Below are positions 13,171-23,679 of a stretch of 37,500 bases of DNA, one piece after another. Source of the stretch: Halocaridina rubra (Eukaryota; Arthropoda; Malacostraca; Decapoda; Atyidae). The notes beneath the pieces are model-generated. The model made no database searches, was not told the origin of the DNA, and saw nothing but the letters and a program-made list of their open reading frames with translations. Made by a program: the position numbers and the translations under genes. The stretch spans positions 7,501 to 45,000 of the forward strand of contig JAXCGZ010007562.1 in the NCBI GenBank assembly GCA_037179515.1, read 5' to 3'. The number at the start of each line of letters is the position of its first letter. The first letter of the stretch is position 1.

Positions 13171-14193
13171 TGTGGGGGGGGGTTAAGATGATGCTAGAGT
13201 GTTGTTAAGATTCTGTTTTACTAAGGGGACTCAAAGTACCGAGCTCGGTTAAGAGCTCACAAACAGACAGGACAGATATTTGTACTTGAACACCCCATTT
13301 TTATTACCATTAGTCGGTTAAATGAAACTCAGAATTCAACTTTCTTTTAATTTTGGAAATGCAATGACATTAAAAGAATTGAATTAAATTTCTCAAATTA
13401 AATTTTATGAAATGCTGCCTCGAATCCCGGAGGAGGTGAGTATGAGTTCGTTTCCCGGCACCACGGACGTATGCCAAGACTTTGGCCTCAACTCGATGAT
13501 TACCTCTGTCACACAGGCAGAGTAGAATACAGGACACTTGTTGTGCTAGATGAATTCCTTGTTGTGCTAGATGAATTCCTGTGAAGATGCCACGTAATTA
13601 ATATTGAAAATAAACTTAGACCACCCAGGCGAGATGTTGCCTCTGGGCAGTCTCGGCGCCAAAAGAGAGCGTCTCCTTGTTGTGCTTCGTGACGTCATCT
13701 GTAGGAGACATTCCTAGAGCAGTAATTGGCTCTGATTTCATTTTAAGGACTATTTTAGTGGTGGTCCCTGGCAGGCAATTATAGCAGAGATGCAAGGGAG
13801 AGACAGTATTTTTAGGTGCAACAAGTGGAAGCAAATAAAATAAAACGAGAATAATAATGAAAAGTTAGGTTACTGGTTATTCTTTTCTTAATTTTCTTGG
13901 CTCGTTACAGACAGAAAAATAGGAGCAGCCTTTATATTGGGGCTATACTTCTACACGTACAAGAAGAGTAAATAAGCTATTTAAAATTAGCTATAAGCAA
14001 AAATACAAATTGCAAATAATCATAATCTGCGAAAGTCAAGAAGTGGGAATTAATTTTTTTAGTTAGAAAATAACAGTTATATTAAAGGGAATTATTTTAA
14101 TTTTTTTAGTTAGAAAATAACAGTTATGTTACTAATGTATTTAATAAGGCATCTAACAGCCTCTGTTGACATTGAGCGAAACACTCTGTCACA
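13171..14193 (-). repeat. 5' LTR (1023 bp)
   Basis: Near-identical partner of 5424-6447, terminating TG..CA. On its outer side it is followed by the target duplication TGGTG and then by LINE sequence. A 72-codon frame (13616-13834) is identical in both LTRs but has no protein-like features. Confidence 0.95.
13930..13938 (-). promoter_or_regulatory. Candidate TATA box of the 5' LTR
   Basis: AATATAAAG on the element strand, about 255 bp from the LTR's outer edge; transcription would start about 25-30 bp further towards lower coordinates. Inferred from position only. Confidence 0.4.
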
Positions 14194-14198
14194 TGGTG
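14194..14198. repeat. Right target-site duplication (TGGTG)
   Basis: Second copy of the 5-bp duplication created by the LTR element; LINE sequence ATCGGAGATAAGTGA continues directly after it. Confidence 0.85.
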
Positions 14199-16128
14199 AT
14201 CGGAGATAAGTGAGTTAGATTCAAGACATTTCAAGGAGTGAGATTTGAGCTAAGTTTTGAATACTTTAGCAGTAGCAGAGGTTGGGGCAGTAGGTCGTTA
14301 GTTGGAAAGAATAGAGCAGTCATCCTTCTTAGGAACAGGTTGAACTAGAGCATGGAATTAAAATGAAGGATAGATACTTGTTGAGAGAATGTGGCAAAAA
14401 ATTGGCATAACACGGGAGCCAGTTCATCTGTAAACTCCTTAAGGAACCTAGCAGGAATACCATCTGATCCAGTTGCCTTGTTCATTTTCAGAGAGCACAG
14501 AACCTTATGGACTCCGCTTGATGAAAGAATAAGGGACTGCATAGGGTTACAGAGGGATAAAGTATGAAGAACAGGTGCACTAGATTCAGTTACGAAAGAG
14601 TTGGCGGAAAAATGAAAGCCAAAGAGAGTGGCTTTGTCAGTGGGGAAGCGTGCTATAGAACCATCAGAACAAATGAGAGGGGGAAAGCTTGAGTTATAAA
14701 AGTTTCTTGAGAGGTTTTAGGCTGAGGAGAAGAAATATTTATCAGTGACTTAGGAGTTAAGGACATCAACTTTCCTTCTTTATATGGAAGCTTTAGACCT
14801 TCGAATCTGAGTGGTGCAGTGATTCCTAGTTGTAATAACAGCAGAGCAAATTAAATCATAAGGAAAGACTTGGTGTGACTGGCATACCCCTATTCCTGGC
14901 CTGAATAGCCAAGGAACAGGCATGGTCAAATCAAGGTTTAGGGGGAAAAAAAAAATTTCATATAGGGAATGAATGCCTCCATTTCTGAGATTATGATCTC
15001 AGCAACTTTTAGGGTTACCTGATCAGGGTTGCAGGCCCAAAAGCAGCAGTCATCCCATGGGAAGTCATAGAGAATGTTATGCATTCATTGCATTGGGAAC
15101 GCTTAAAGTGCCAGAGGGAGTACTGAGTGGGAGGAAATGATGCAGGGGGAGCGAAAATGGAAGAGATTGACTTCAAAGAATGGTCAGATTTACCAAGAGA
15201 GAAAAGCATGGAATATGAGTTGTTTGAATGATTAGAAATAAGAAATAGGTCAAGGGTGTTACTGCATGTTTGTGATGATCAGGAACACGAGTAGGATGCT
15301 TGATATTCTACTCCAGTTTGTAAGTAATAGAGAAAGCAAGGGTCTCACTGCTTCTCACATCACTGTGAGAAGTAAGTAACTCACTGTGGTGTACTTTGAA
15401 GTCCCCAAAATAGAGTATTTCAGCATGTGGGTGAGAAGATAGCAAGGACTCATGGCAAGAGGACATATATCCAAAGAAAGAAAGTCATTGGAGTTAGGAG
15501 TGCTGTAGCAAAAGCAAAGAAATATTGCAGTAGTGGAGAGTTAGATTTTCAGCCAGAGTACATCAAAGTCAAAGGATTCAAGGTCCATGAGCCTTGCAAT
15601 AGGAGTGATAGCGTTGCAGTAGGCACAGACCCCACCTTTGGAACAGAAACGAGAATATAGGCTATATTAATATGGGTCAAGAGAAAGATGGCTAGATAGC
15701 TGAGTTTCAGAGAGAAGGAGGAAGTTATGGAAGGATGTACCCAAATGCTGCTCCTCATATGAAAGATTGGATTTCAAACCACGAATGTTAGAAAAGTGAA
15801 GAGTGACAGAAGCAGCTCTATCGGGAGGTACAAAGTTCAGGGCAGAAACATTACCACCACCATATGTCTACCCTCACTCCAATACTGGAGTCAACAAGAT
15901 CTCCGAATATTCTTAGCACCCCTCTATGCCGGGTACTGGCAGCCATAAGCTGTGGTCCCTCCATAATTATAGTTAAAATAAGGAAAGAGAGAGAACAAAA
16001 AGAAGCAGAGATTGGGAGTGTTGTGCCCATCAAATGTAATGGGATGATAAGAGATATGTAACGAGTACACCAAAATATCCGGTGTAGATGCAGGCATAAG
16101 GAAAAAACCGTGCCTGAAGGAACACTTA
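14194..16128 (-). mobile_element. Jockey-like LINE copy 1, endonuclease and RT N-terminal segment
   Basis: The minus strand continues the LINE interrupted at 5423. Recognisable in order: 5' leader and start region (about 15850-16125, matching 18470-18780), endonuclease remnants including FSLGKSDHS and IFAPPASFPPTQYS (about 15015-15209), and the RT entry KMNKATGSDGIPARFLKEF (14345-14542). Frames are broken throughout. The 5' side is interrupted by the Harbinger element at TTA (16126-16128) and resumes at 18356. Confidence 0.8.
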
Positions 16129-16287
16129 GGCTTGGAGCAGACGAGCGACTTTGTGTCCGCAATACTGTGGCGTCCACACTGAAGCGTGTTTAAGCATCTG
16201 TCTTGGCTGAGCCATACCATAGAGTCACCCATGTGTATGGGCAGAGACACGCCACTGCGCCACACCCTGTGAGACCTCAGTTCCAGC

Positions 16288-16583
16288 ATGGACAATGAGG
16301 AGAAAGGAGTTGCATTACTGCTTCTTCGGCACCACCGTCGTGGTGGTTAAAGACAGAGAGCAATATGGATGCACACATTAACTTCATCGAGGCTGACTCA
16401 TGGACGATCTTACACCATAATTCGTGATTTGAGACCAGACTGTGCAAAATTCTTCAACTACTTCAGGATGTCTCAAGTAAGTTTTAATGAGCTCCTTAAC
16501 TTACTTGGTCCCTATATACAGAAAGCCAATACAAACATGAGGCAGAGCATACCAGCTGAGGAGAGATATGCCATAACATTAAG
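16288..16583 (+). pseudogene. HARBI1-like Harbinger transposase, first exon only
   Basis: From ATG 16288 (MDNEEKGVALLLL..) the frame runs through a TAA at about 16348, then IWMHTL..R and FFNYFRMSQVSFNELLNLLG, NMRQSIPAEERYAITLR, the N-terminal region of HARBI1/ALP1-type nucleases that precedes the DDE domain. It ends at a strong 5' splice site AG/GTATGTAAGT at 16583/16584, in the phase that would allow ITLR to continue. The following exon with the catalytic triad is missing, and the in-frame stop also disables it. In intact elements the product cuts and integrates the transposon in the nucleus. Confidence 0.75.
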
Positions 16584-17042
16584 GTATGTAAGTAATATAA
16601 TTATAAATAACAGACCTTTATTATAGATTCATAACCGCCAAAGAGTGTATTTCATTTTCCTGCAATACTTGATGCACTAGGATTTCCTTTTGAATATGTA
16701 ACTTAATTATAATAATTTTTTTTTCTTTAAAATATTAGTTTAAATGCTATTGGATATATGGTAATATAATGTTACGCTTACTTCAAAGTTTTATTGGGTT
16801 TAAGAATATTCATCACAAATGCTTGACCTGTCAGACCATGGGGACAATACCTGTGAAGTTGCAAATGGTGCAGGGGATGTTGTGGGAGGTGGTTTTGGTT
16901 GGCATTGTGTTGCTGTTGACCGTGAAGGCATGATATTAGGGGAGAAAATGTGTGGTGCATGACTCACTGATGAACTTGGACCTCGGAGGAAATTATGTGA
17001 TGGAGGGAAATATTGCTGAGTAAAAAGTGTTTGATGTTGCTT
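16584..17042. other. Harbinger interior without a clear gene
   Basis: Starts as the transposase intron. On the minus strand, 16778-17040 could be the decayed C-terminal tail of the MADF-BESS protein. No transposase catalytic motif on the plus strand. Confidence 0.4.
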
Positions 17043-18116
17043 TTACTGCTTAAGTATATTCATGAATTCAAACTTAACATCTATCTTTGCACTCTTGGGG
17101 ATACTTCTGAAGTCGGGCAGCAGACTAAACAGGGATTGTTTGTCAAGGTCATCTGGTGCATTTGCTTTCTTTGCCAAAGCTTGGAAAAGAACTTGCTCAT
17201 CTGAAGGTATTGGTTTCTTCCTCTTCTTTTGATGAGTGGAACGATCCAGTGGCTGAGACTCCTCTGTATTTATCCCCTCGGTTGGAACCCCTCCGGTTTC
17301 ATTTTCATGTGGCCTTGTCTTGCAAATTGAAAGAAGAAAAGAAAGCTTTTTGAAGTTGCTATACTCCTTTCTCCCACTTTCTTGGGCAGATCCAGACTTT
17401 TCTATCTTACTGTTGCCAATTCTCATCTAAACCAGTCTCTGAAATACTTCCACTTCCGTTTGGAGCTCTGTATCTGTAAATATATTAATTAGTTAATATC
17501 AGTAACATTTGGCCATAATGCAGCAAAGTATGAGACTAAATGCATTTTCTTTTTCTTTTTTTATTGATGAGGGCAGTTTTTGCCTGTGCTGGTATCACAC
17601 TCATTAAAAAAAGTAATAAACTAATATCATGCAAACACACATATAAATATGTTGATAGTACAACAGTAAAAAAACAAAGCATGAATTATCCAGTTTATAG
17701 TGACAAAGGTATAGTGACAAGTGTAAGGCATAGTGACAAGTTAATTGAATACAGTTAGCCTAATAGGACTTATTTTTAATTTCTTATTCAAAATGGTTCA
17801 AACTTTGTGTAAAATATGTATTCGAAATGCATGATAATTCATAGTGTTCAATGCATACATATACATGAGTAGCATATGGAGTTTATTATAACTATAATAA
17901 AGAAACACACCTTCTTTGTTTTTTTCCTGCAGAATCCATGTTTCTAAAGCCGGACGCGAAGATGTCACACATCGCCTCCCATTCCTTGGCTATTGATATC
18001 ATATTACTGTAGTCATTGCAGTGTACATCCCATAATGCTGGTTGGTCTTCAATTTCAGTATTAAAGCGATCTATATCTAGTGCAGAGAAAAATGTGACTT
18101 GTTGCCTCACCAACAT
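17043..18116 (-). pseudogene. MADF-BESS partner protein of the Harbinger element, broken
   Basis: Exon 1 (about 17911-18116) encodes a MADF N-terminal half, FNTEIEDQPALWDVHCNDY..EWEAMCDIF, ending at a GTGTGT donor. After a 437-bp intron, an acceptor ATATATTTACAG opens exon 2 (to 17043): ELQT, then after a one-base shift KWKYFRDWFR, a stop, another shift and KSGSAQESGRKEYSNFKKLSFLL. A BESS-like motif follows (LDKQSLFSLLPDFRSIP..KIDVKFEFMNIL). A further Q/P-rich stretch (about 16778-17040) lies beyond the stop. Such proteins bind DNA as accessory factors of Harbinger transposases. Two frameshifts and one stop indicate a pseudogene. Confidence 0.7.
17553..17616 (+). repeat. Short 3'-end fragment of the Jockey-like LINE inside the Harbinger element
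   Basis: TTATTGATGAGGGCAGTTTT..GCCTGT.CTGGTATCACACTCATTAAAAAAA matches the conserved last 60 bp before the A-tail of the Jockey-like copies (21730-21786, 27385-27440, and minus strand 35838-35890). It lies upstream of the MADF BESS exon (in its intron). Confidence 0.6.
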
Positions 18117-18355
18117 TTGGTATGTGACTCCCAGGCAGTCTGCAGCTCATCCACAGTCACTCGTGTGCGTGGGTCATTGACACAAATCCATGCAACGCTG
18201 TGGCGGGAATCAGCGACAGCCTGCCACATTTGCTTCTCCAGACGCTTGTGTGCATGGCTTCGCATATAAACAATGGAAACCTATGGGAAGCCACATCCCC
18301 GCCACACACCAACGCAGCGATGTGTTGCCACAGAGTCGCTCGTCTGCTCCTGGCC

Positions 18356-18409
18356 TTAACATGGAGCTGTCTAGGCCATTCCTAGTTAAGCCCACAAAAC
18401 CTTCTGTCG
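18356..18409 (-). mobile_element. Jockey-like LINE copy 1, 5' end
   Basis: The complement of this stretch (..GGTTTTGTGGGCTTAACTAGG..) matches the 5' end of copy 2 (18428-18449). It is separated from the rest of copy 1 by the Harbinger insertion. The LINE 5' end is estimated near 18409. Confidence 0.7.
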
Positions 18410-18449
18410 TAGTATTTCAACGGACAGCAGGTTTTACGGATTTAACTAG
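18380..18449. repeat. Inverted repeat at the head-to-head junction of two LINEs
   Basis: Arms CCTAGTTAAGCCCACAAAACC and GGTTTTACGGATTTAACTAGG flank CTGTCG..CGGACAG around a centre at about 18409-18420. The symmetry results from two LINE 5' ends facing each other. Confidence 0.75.
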
Positions 18450-21400
18450 GACTGGTCCAGACAGTTCCGTGTTGAGTCTTCCTTCAGGACCATTCTTTCC
18501 TTATGCCTCCATCTACAATGAATATTCTGGCGTCTTAATTACACATCTCTTGCTATCCCATTACATTTGACAAGTCACAACTCTCCCCATATCTTTTTCT
18601 TTTTGCCCTCTTTTTTCCCTCTTATTTTCTATATTTATGGAAGGTCCACAGCTTATGGGCCCCAGTACCAGGAATAAAGGGGTGCTAAAAATCTCCCAGG
18701 ATCTTGTTGACTACACTACTGGCTTGAGGGTAAACATGCCTGGTGGAAGTAGTGGTTCTGGCCTTAACTTTGCACCTCCTGATAGATCTGCTTCTTTCAC
18801 TCTTCATTATTCTAATATTCGTAGCCTGAACTCTAATCTTTTGTCTGTGGAACAGCACTTGAGTACTTTCCACCCTAACCTCCTTCTTCTCTCTGAAACC
18901 CAGCTGTCTAGCCATGCTTCAACTGACCCATTTTAAATCTTTCACTATAACCTATATTTTCATTTTCATTCCAAAGGTGGGGTATATGCCTACTGCAACA
19001 GTAACGCTCCTATAGCAAGGCTCATGGACCTGGAAGCTCCTGACGTTGATGTCCACTGGCTAGATATTTATCTCTCCACTACCCCTATAGTACTTTGCTT
19101 CTGTTACTGTTCTCCAAACTCCATTGACTTTGTGTCTTTCTTTGAATATCTGTCCTCTTACCATGAGTCCTTGCTATCTCCTCACCCACATGCCAAAGTT
19201 CTCTATATTAGAGACTTCAGTGTACACCACAGTGAGTGGCTAAATTCTTCTCACACTGATGTGGGAGGAAGTAAGGTCCTTGCTTTCTCTATTACTCACA
19301 ATCCGGATCAAATTATCAAACACCCTACTCGTGTTCCTGATTGACATGAACATGCAGCCAACACTCTTGACCTATTTCTTTCATCTAACAAATCAAGCTA
19401 CTCTTATTCTGTGCTTTTCCCTCTTGGTAAATCTGCCCACTCTGTGCTCTCAATACTTTCCATTTTTGCTCCCCCTCCACCAATCCCTCCTACTCAGCGC
19501 TGCCTTGGGCACTTTGAGTTTAACCAACATGAAGATATACGTAACTTCCTCTTTGTCTTTTCCTAGAACGACTACTACTTTTGGTCCCGCAACCCTTATA
19601 AGGTAGCCCTTAAAGTTGCCAAGATCATAACCTCGGGAATGGAGGCATACATCCCCTCCACTACAAAAACTTTTTCTCCCCCTAATCCTTGGTTTGACCG
19701 TGCCTGCTCGATGGCTATTCAGGCCAGGAATCAACCACACTGGTCATACCAAGCATTTCCTTCTGATATAACTCGCTCTGCTTTTTTTGTTAGCTAGGAA
19801 TCATTATACTGCTCAGATTCGAAGGTCTCAGACTTCCTTTATAAGAAGGAAAGTTGATGACCTTAACTCCTCTCTCAATGACAAATGTACCTCTCCAAAA
19901 ACTTCTGTAACTCAAGCTTTCTCTTTCTCATCCGTTCTGATGGTTCTACTGCTTGCTCTCCCATTGAGAAAGCCAATCACTTTGGATCTCATTTTTCTGC
20001 CTACTCTCCCAAAATGATTCCAGTGCGCCTATCCCTCAATCTCTACCCCTCTCTAACCCTATACCCTCCTTTATCCTTTCTTCATGCAAAGTTCATAAGG
20101 TTCTGCACTCGCTAAAGACGAACAAGGCATCTGGTCCTAATGGTATCCCTACAAGATTCCTTGAGGAGTTTGCAGATGAACTGTCTCTTGTGCTTTACTG
20201 TCTTTATCACCTCATTCTCTCAACCAGTATCTATCCTTCATTTTAATTCCATGCTCTAGTTCAACCAGTTTCTAAGAAGGGTGACCACACTATTCCTTCC
20301 AACTACCAACCTATTGCCCTAACCTCTTCTATTGCTTAAGTTTTTAAAACTCACTTAATGCTCACTTCTTGAAATGTCTTGAATCTAACTCACTTATCTC
20401 TGATCACCTGTACATCTTCCGCAAGGCAAGATCCACTGGTGACCTCCTGTCCTATCTTACTCATGCATGATCATCTTCTCTGTGGAACTATGGAGAATGC
20501 TTTGACTTCACATTTGATATCTCTAAGGCTTTTGACAGAGTCCGGCACGAGGCTCTGTTGGCCAAACTCCCTACCTATGGCTTTACCCCTTCTCTCTATT
20601 CTCTGGTTTCCAATTTTCTTTCTGACCATTTTATATCTGTAGTTGTTGACAGTGCAACATCTAGCCCATTCCCTGTTACCAATGGTGTTCCACAGGCCTC
20701 TGTTCTTTCACCTACTCTGTCCCTTCTCTTCATCAATGATTTTCTACAATCCCCATCTTCCTCTCTTCTTTGAGCCTTTGTCAAAGATAATACCCTTCGC
20801 TTTTCCTCTGCCTTTTCTTCACAACCTGCATTTGCTACTCGCAATCAGTCTCATATCACTCTTTCTTCTGCTCTCAACTTCAATTTGCTGAGGGTATCTG
20901 AGTGGGGCACCCAAAATTTAGTTAAATTTAATGCCTCCAAGACACAGTTTCTGGCTAATCTCTTTATCGTCTTCTCCTCCTAATAGCCCTATTGTCTTTG
21001 AAGCTAAGAAAATTTAAACTCATAATTCTATCAACATATTAGGAATCCATATAGCCTCTAACTTGTCTTGGAGGAATCACATAATCCAGTTTCTAAATCT
21101 GCATCCAAATAGTTGGGAGTTCTGTTTCGTTTTTGTCATTACATTTCCTCTTTACAGTTTACTTAAAATCTATAGAGGTTTTATCCGTTCTTGCTTAGAA
21201 TACTGCTCACACATCTGGGGTGCTACTTCTTATATTTATCTTCTTGATAGGGTTGAATCTAAGGCAATCAGACTCATTAATGATCCTTCTCTTACTTCTA
21301 ATCTGATTTATCTTTCTCTTCTCTGTAAGGTATCATCCCTTTCTCTTTTCTATCGCTACTACTTCCATTGCTGCTCTGATGAGTTGGCGAGTTGCATCCC

Positions 21401-21786
21401 TCCCCCACTGCCGAGGCTGCGTAACACTTGCCAAGCGGCCTCGTCTCACAGGTGCTGTGCAGAGATATGTAGCTCGCAGATTGGTTGATGCAGCAACTGC
21501 TTCTTCCCTTCCACCTCCAGACTCTGGAACTCCCTTCCTCTGGAACCCATCTTCCTTCCGTAAGAGGATCTATCGTTATCTCAGGGCCTAATCCTCCGTA
21601 TCTCTAGGTCCTTAGCACTTCAGCTATTTTCTGAGTCTGTCCTTTTCTTTTGTGTATCATTACCTCATCTCTGCCATGTCCATAACCTTTTTCTTTTCCT
21701 TCGTCCTAATGTTTTCTCATGCCCGGGCCTTTATTGATGGCAATTTTATTTGCCTGTCCCGGTGTCATACTCAAAACTTTTTTTCT
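18420..21786 (+). mobile_element. Jockey-like LINE copy 2, near full length, inactive
   Basis: About 3.4 kb from the 5' leader to the conserved 3' end (GCCCGGGCCTTTATTGATGG..TGCCTGTCCCGGTGTCATACTC) and a T-rich/A-poor tail. The clade call (Jockey/R1/I group) rests on HYSNIRSLNSN and LLLLSETQLS in the endonuclease, FDISKAFDRV and SNFLSDHFISVVVD in the RT, and the C-terminal block CSHIWGAT, LLDRVESKAIRLINDPSL, YVARRLVDAA. It is the reference for identifying copies 1, 3 and the fragments. Confidence 0.85.
18637..21591 (+). pseudogene. Jockey-like endonuclease-reverse transcriptase, degraded
   Basis: Endonuclease N-terminus 18637-18936 (SNIRSLNSN, SETQLS), continuing at 19024-19344 where the expected GDFN reads RDFS, then TLDLFLSSNKSSYS in a shifted frame. 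RT fragments: NKASGPNGIPTRFLEEF (about 20120), FDISKAFDRVRHEALLAKLP (about 20515-20580), VPQASVLSPTLSLLFINDFL (about 20690-20750). The active site near 20770 reads FVKD after a stop, so the first catalytic Asp is lost. The C-terminal domain is open at 21063-21488 and then shifts frame (21379-21591) to RKRIYRYLRA. Many stops; no function expected. Confidence 0.8.
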
Positions 21787-22482
21787 AGGTTTGGTAAGGT
21801 TAGGTTAGGTAAATATAAATAACGCTATGCAGTATTCATAGATGAAACACAACCACAAATATGAGCCTGCCTTTTGCTTTTGGAGATTAAATTACTTTTC
21901 CTCATGTGCTGGTACTTAAAATAATCAAGTTTTACAATCACAGAAGTCTCTTGAAATGGTATTTCCACAAACGTTCAGACATAATGGTAATCGCAGATAT
22001 TGGTTTTGTACAACTCATGAGTTGAAAAGGGCAAATAGAACTTTAGATTGATTGCACCATCATATAAATACAAAACTTTTTGTGAGCTTTAAAGAATTTT
22101 ATATTACTCCCGATTTATGTACATATACTACAAATACAAGATATTTTCTTTATCTGTATGAACTACCTGCATAATATTATCTTATATCTAATTTATGTAC
22201 ATTTACAACAAATATATAAGTAATTATGTGGACTGCTTAAGTATTCACAGGTTCCTCATCTATGTACACATATGATTGCGTGGTTTGCATCAGTACCTTA
22301 GATGCAATATTCGACCCCAACCGTAATAATTGTCTGATAAGGTTAGAATAGGATAGATAAAGTTGATTGTAAAATCTCATCAAGATAAGGGTCAAATTCT
22401 AGCTTTAAGCCCAATTTCTCAGTATACAAAAGGAGGTCTGCAAAGAATCAAACGGTATTTTTTTCTCAACTAGAGTCAAATG
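21787..22482. other. Non-coding interval after LINE copy 2
   Basis: A/T-rich sequence without recognisable genes. Contains GGTTAGGTTAGGT at about 21797-21810, just over two units of the arthropod telomere motif TTAGG, too short to mean much. Confidence 0.4.
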
Positions 22483-23433
22483 CAGTGATTTCCAACATGG
22501 GTGCCGAGACACTCTGGGGTGCGTGAGATGGACTAGGAGTGCCGCAGAATTGAGAAAGTACTTGGGACTTAAAAGGTTGCTGCTTGGACGCTTAATACTG
22601 TTGCAGTGGCTGTCAGCAAAGAAAGCAGCAGAGCTGACATGTGTGCGCCAAATGGCATTTTGCAGTCTCTTATATTTTTCTTATGTTCTTAATAAATGAT
22701 TAAGGTTGTATCCTTGGAGAGGTATGAGAGGATTTATTGATATTTCGGACAAGGATCATTAATCTCCACATCTTCCAATTCTTCATGACGGTAATGACCT
22801 GCCGTCTTATAATTAACTGGCGCCATTCTTTGGTGATGGGGTTAATCCCTTCATGATTAACATTGTTTCCCTATCCAGTTGCGGTGTAAAGCTTTGATAT
22901 AAGAGTAGATATACATAACAACTAAGCAGGACAGGTAGTAGTCAACGTCCAAACATTAAATAATAATAATAATAATAATAATTGCTATTTTACATGATGG
23001 TTATTTGATGAGCTGGTTTGTTACTCTCGCAGTTGTTCTTTGTGGATATTTGTGTGTATTTAATTATGTATTTTTTCTTCATATTCCAGTAAAAGAATAT
23101 GTACATTTGTATAAATTTATTGTGTTTATATTCATAGTCGGGATATAATTGTATGTTTTTGTATTGAGTGTGAAACCGGGACAGGCAAATAAAATTGTCT
23201 TCATCGAGGCCGAACACCAAGAAAACAATTATATAAAGAAAAAGTAGCAGCTTAAGGACAAGGCAAAATAATAGAATTATGAAGAATAGAGAAAGGACAG
23301 GCTGAAAGACCAAAGTAATGAAGCCATAGAAACATGAATAATGTATTTTATTATGCGTTTTAATCAAGGGTGCCCCAAGATTCCAATTGCCTTCACAAGG
23401 GTGACTCGTGTCTAAACAGGTTGGGAATCCCTG
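22483..23433. mobile_element. Possible hAT-like non-autonomous element (about 950 bp)
   Basis: Imperfect terminal inverted repeats: left CAGTGATTTCCAACATG, right (complement) CAGGGATTCCCAACCTG, 15 of 17 positions alike and of the CAG..CCAAC type common in hAT elements. No 8-bp target duplication is visible (GTCAAATG versus ATATAATA) and there is no transposase. Contains an (ATA)n run at about 22961 and a Jockey-like LINE fragment. Confidence 0.4.
23165..23345 (-). repeat. 3'-end fragment of a Jockey-like LINE
   Basis: GAAACCGGGACAGGCAAAT.. followed by CATCGAGGCCG and GGACAAGGC..GACAGGCTGAAAGACCAAAGT aligns by eye with the minus-strand 3' end of the copy at 35838-36010. Older and more diverged than that one. 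Confidence 0.65.
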
Positions 23434-23648
23434 ATATAATATTTTTTAGCGAAGAAAATATTTTGAATTTTTCATTAATATCTAAAACATGATATCACAA
23501 CAGAGTTATAGTTATTACTTGGCCTTTATCACACGAAGAGGAGCAGCGGGTCACAAGTAGCAACCAAATAAACAAAAATATAAGATGTTTTGAAATTCCG
23601 CTAATGAACAGGCTCGAAGAACAAGGAGGCCATTGCAAGGTACTTAGA

Positions 23649-23679
<31 letters not shown>

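Larger units (their letters stand above)
5424..14193 (-). mobile_element. Gmr1-like LTR retrotransposon (Ty3/Gypsy enzymes, integrase before RT), 8770 bp
   Basis: A complete minus-strand element: 5' LTR 13171-14193, tRNA-Lys primer binding site, a 1.9-kb leader with two tandem arrays, one 1397-codon ORF, a 3' untranslated stretch, and 3' LTR 5424-6447. Ends are TG..CA and the target duplication is 5 bp. The ORF order is Gag-like - PR - IN - RT - RNase H. Gypsy-type motifs together with integrase upstream of RT are the hallmark of Gmr1-like elements (first described in Atlantic cod and other deuterostomes). The LTRs are nearly identical, so the insertion is young. Weak points: catalytic Glu of integrase replaced by Lys, and no capsid seen. 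Confidence 0.9.
16129..18355. mobile_element. PIF/Harbinger DNA transposon, 2227 bp, defective
   Basis: Terminal inverted repeats: left GGCTTGGAGCAGACGAGCGA, right (complement) GGCCAGGAGCAGACGAGCGA, with a perfect 17-nt core GGAGCAGACGAGCGACT. Both ends abut TTA (16126-16128 and 18356-18358), the 3-bp target duplication typical of the superfamily. Inside are a HARBI1-like transposase 5' exon (plus) and a MADF-BESS gene (minus), the usual two-gene convergent layout. No DDE catalytic domain was found, so the element is internally deleted. Confidence 0.9.

Noticed and set aside
13616..13834. 72-codon frame present identically in both LTRs
   Set aside because: Identity follows from LTR duplication; the peptide shows no domain and lies across likely LTR regulatory sequence.
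5424..14193. An envelope gene making the LTR element a retrovirus-like agent
   Set aside because: No ORF beyond the polyprotein in the leader or the 635-bp 3' region; no signal peptide or transmembrane candidate seen.
15427..15660. 77-codon plus-strand ORF starting MGEKIARTHGKRTY
   Set aside because: Lies antisense to LINE copy 1, whose minus-strand match to copy 2 explains the sequence.
21797..21810. Interstitial telomeric TTAGG repeat
   Set aside because: Only about two units, compatible with chance.
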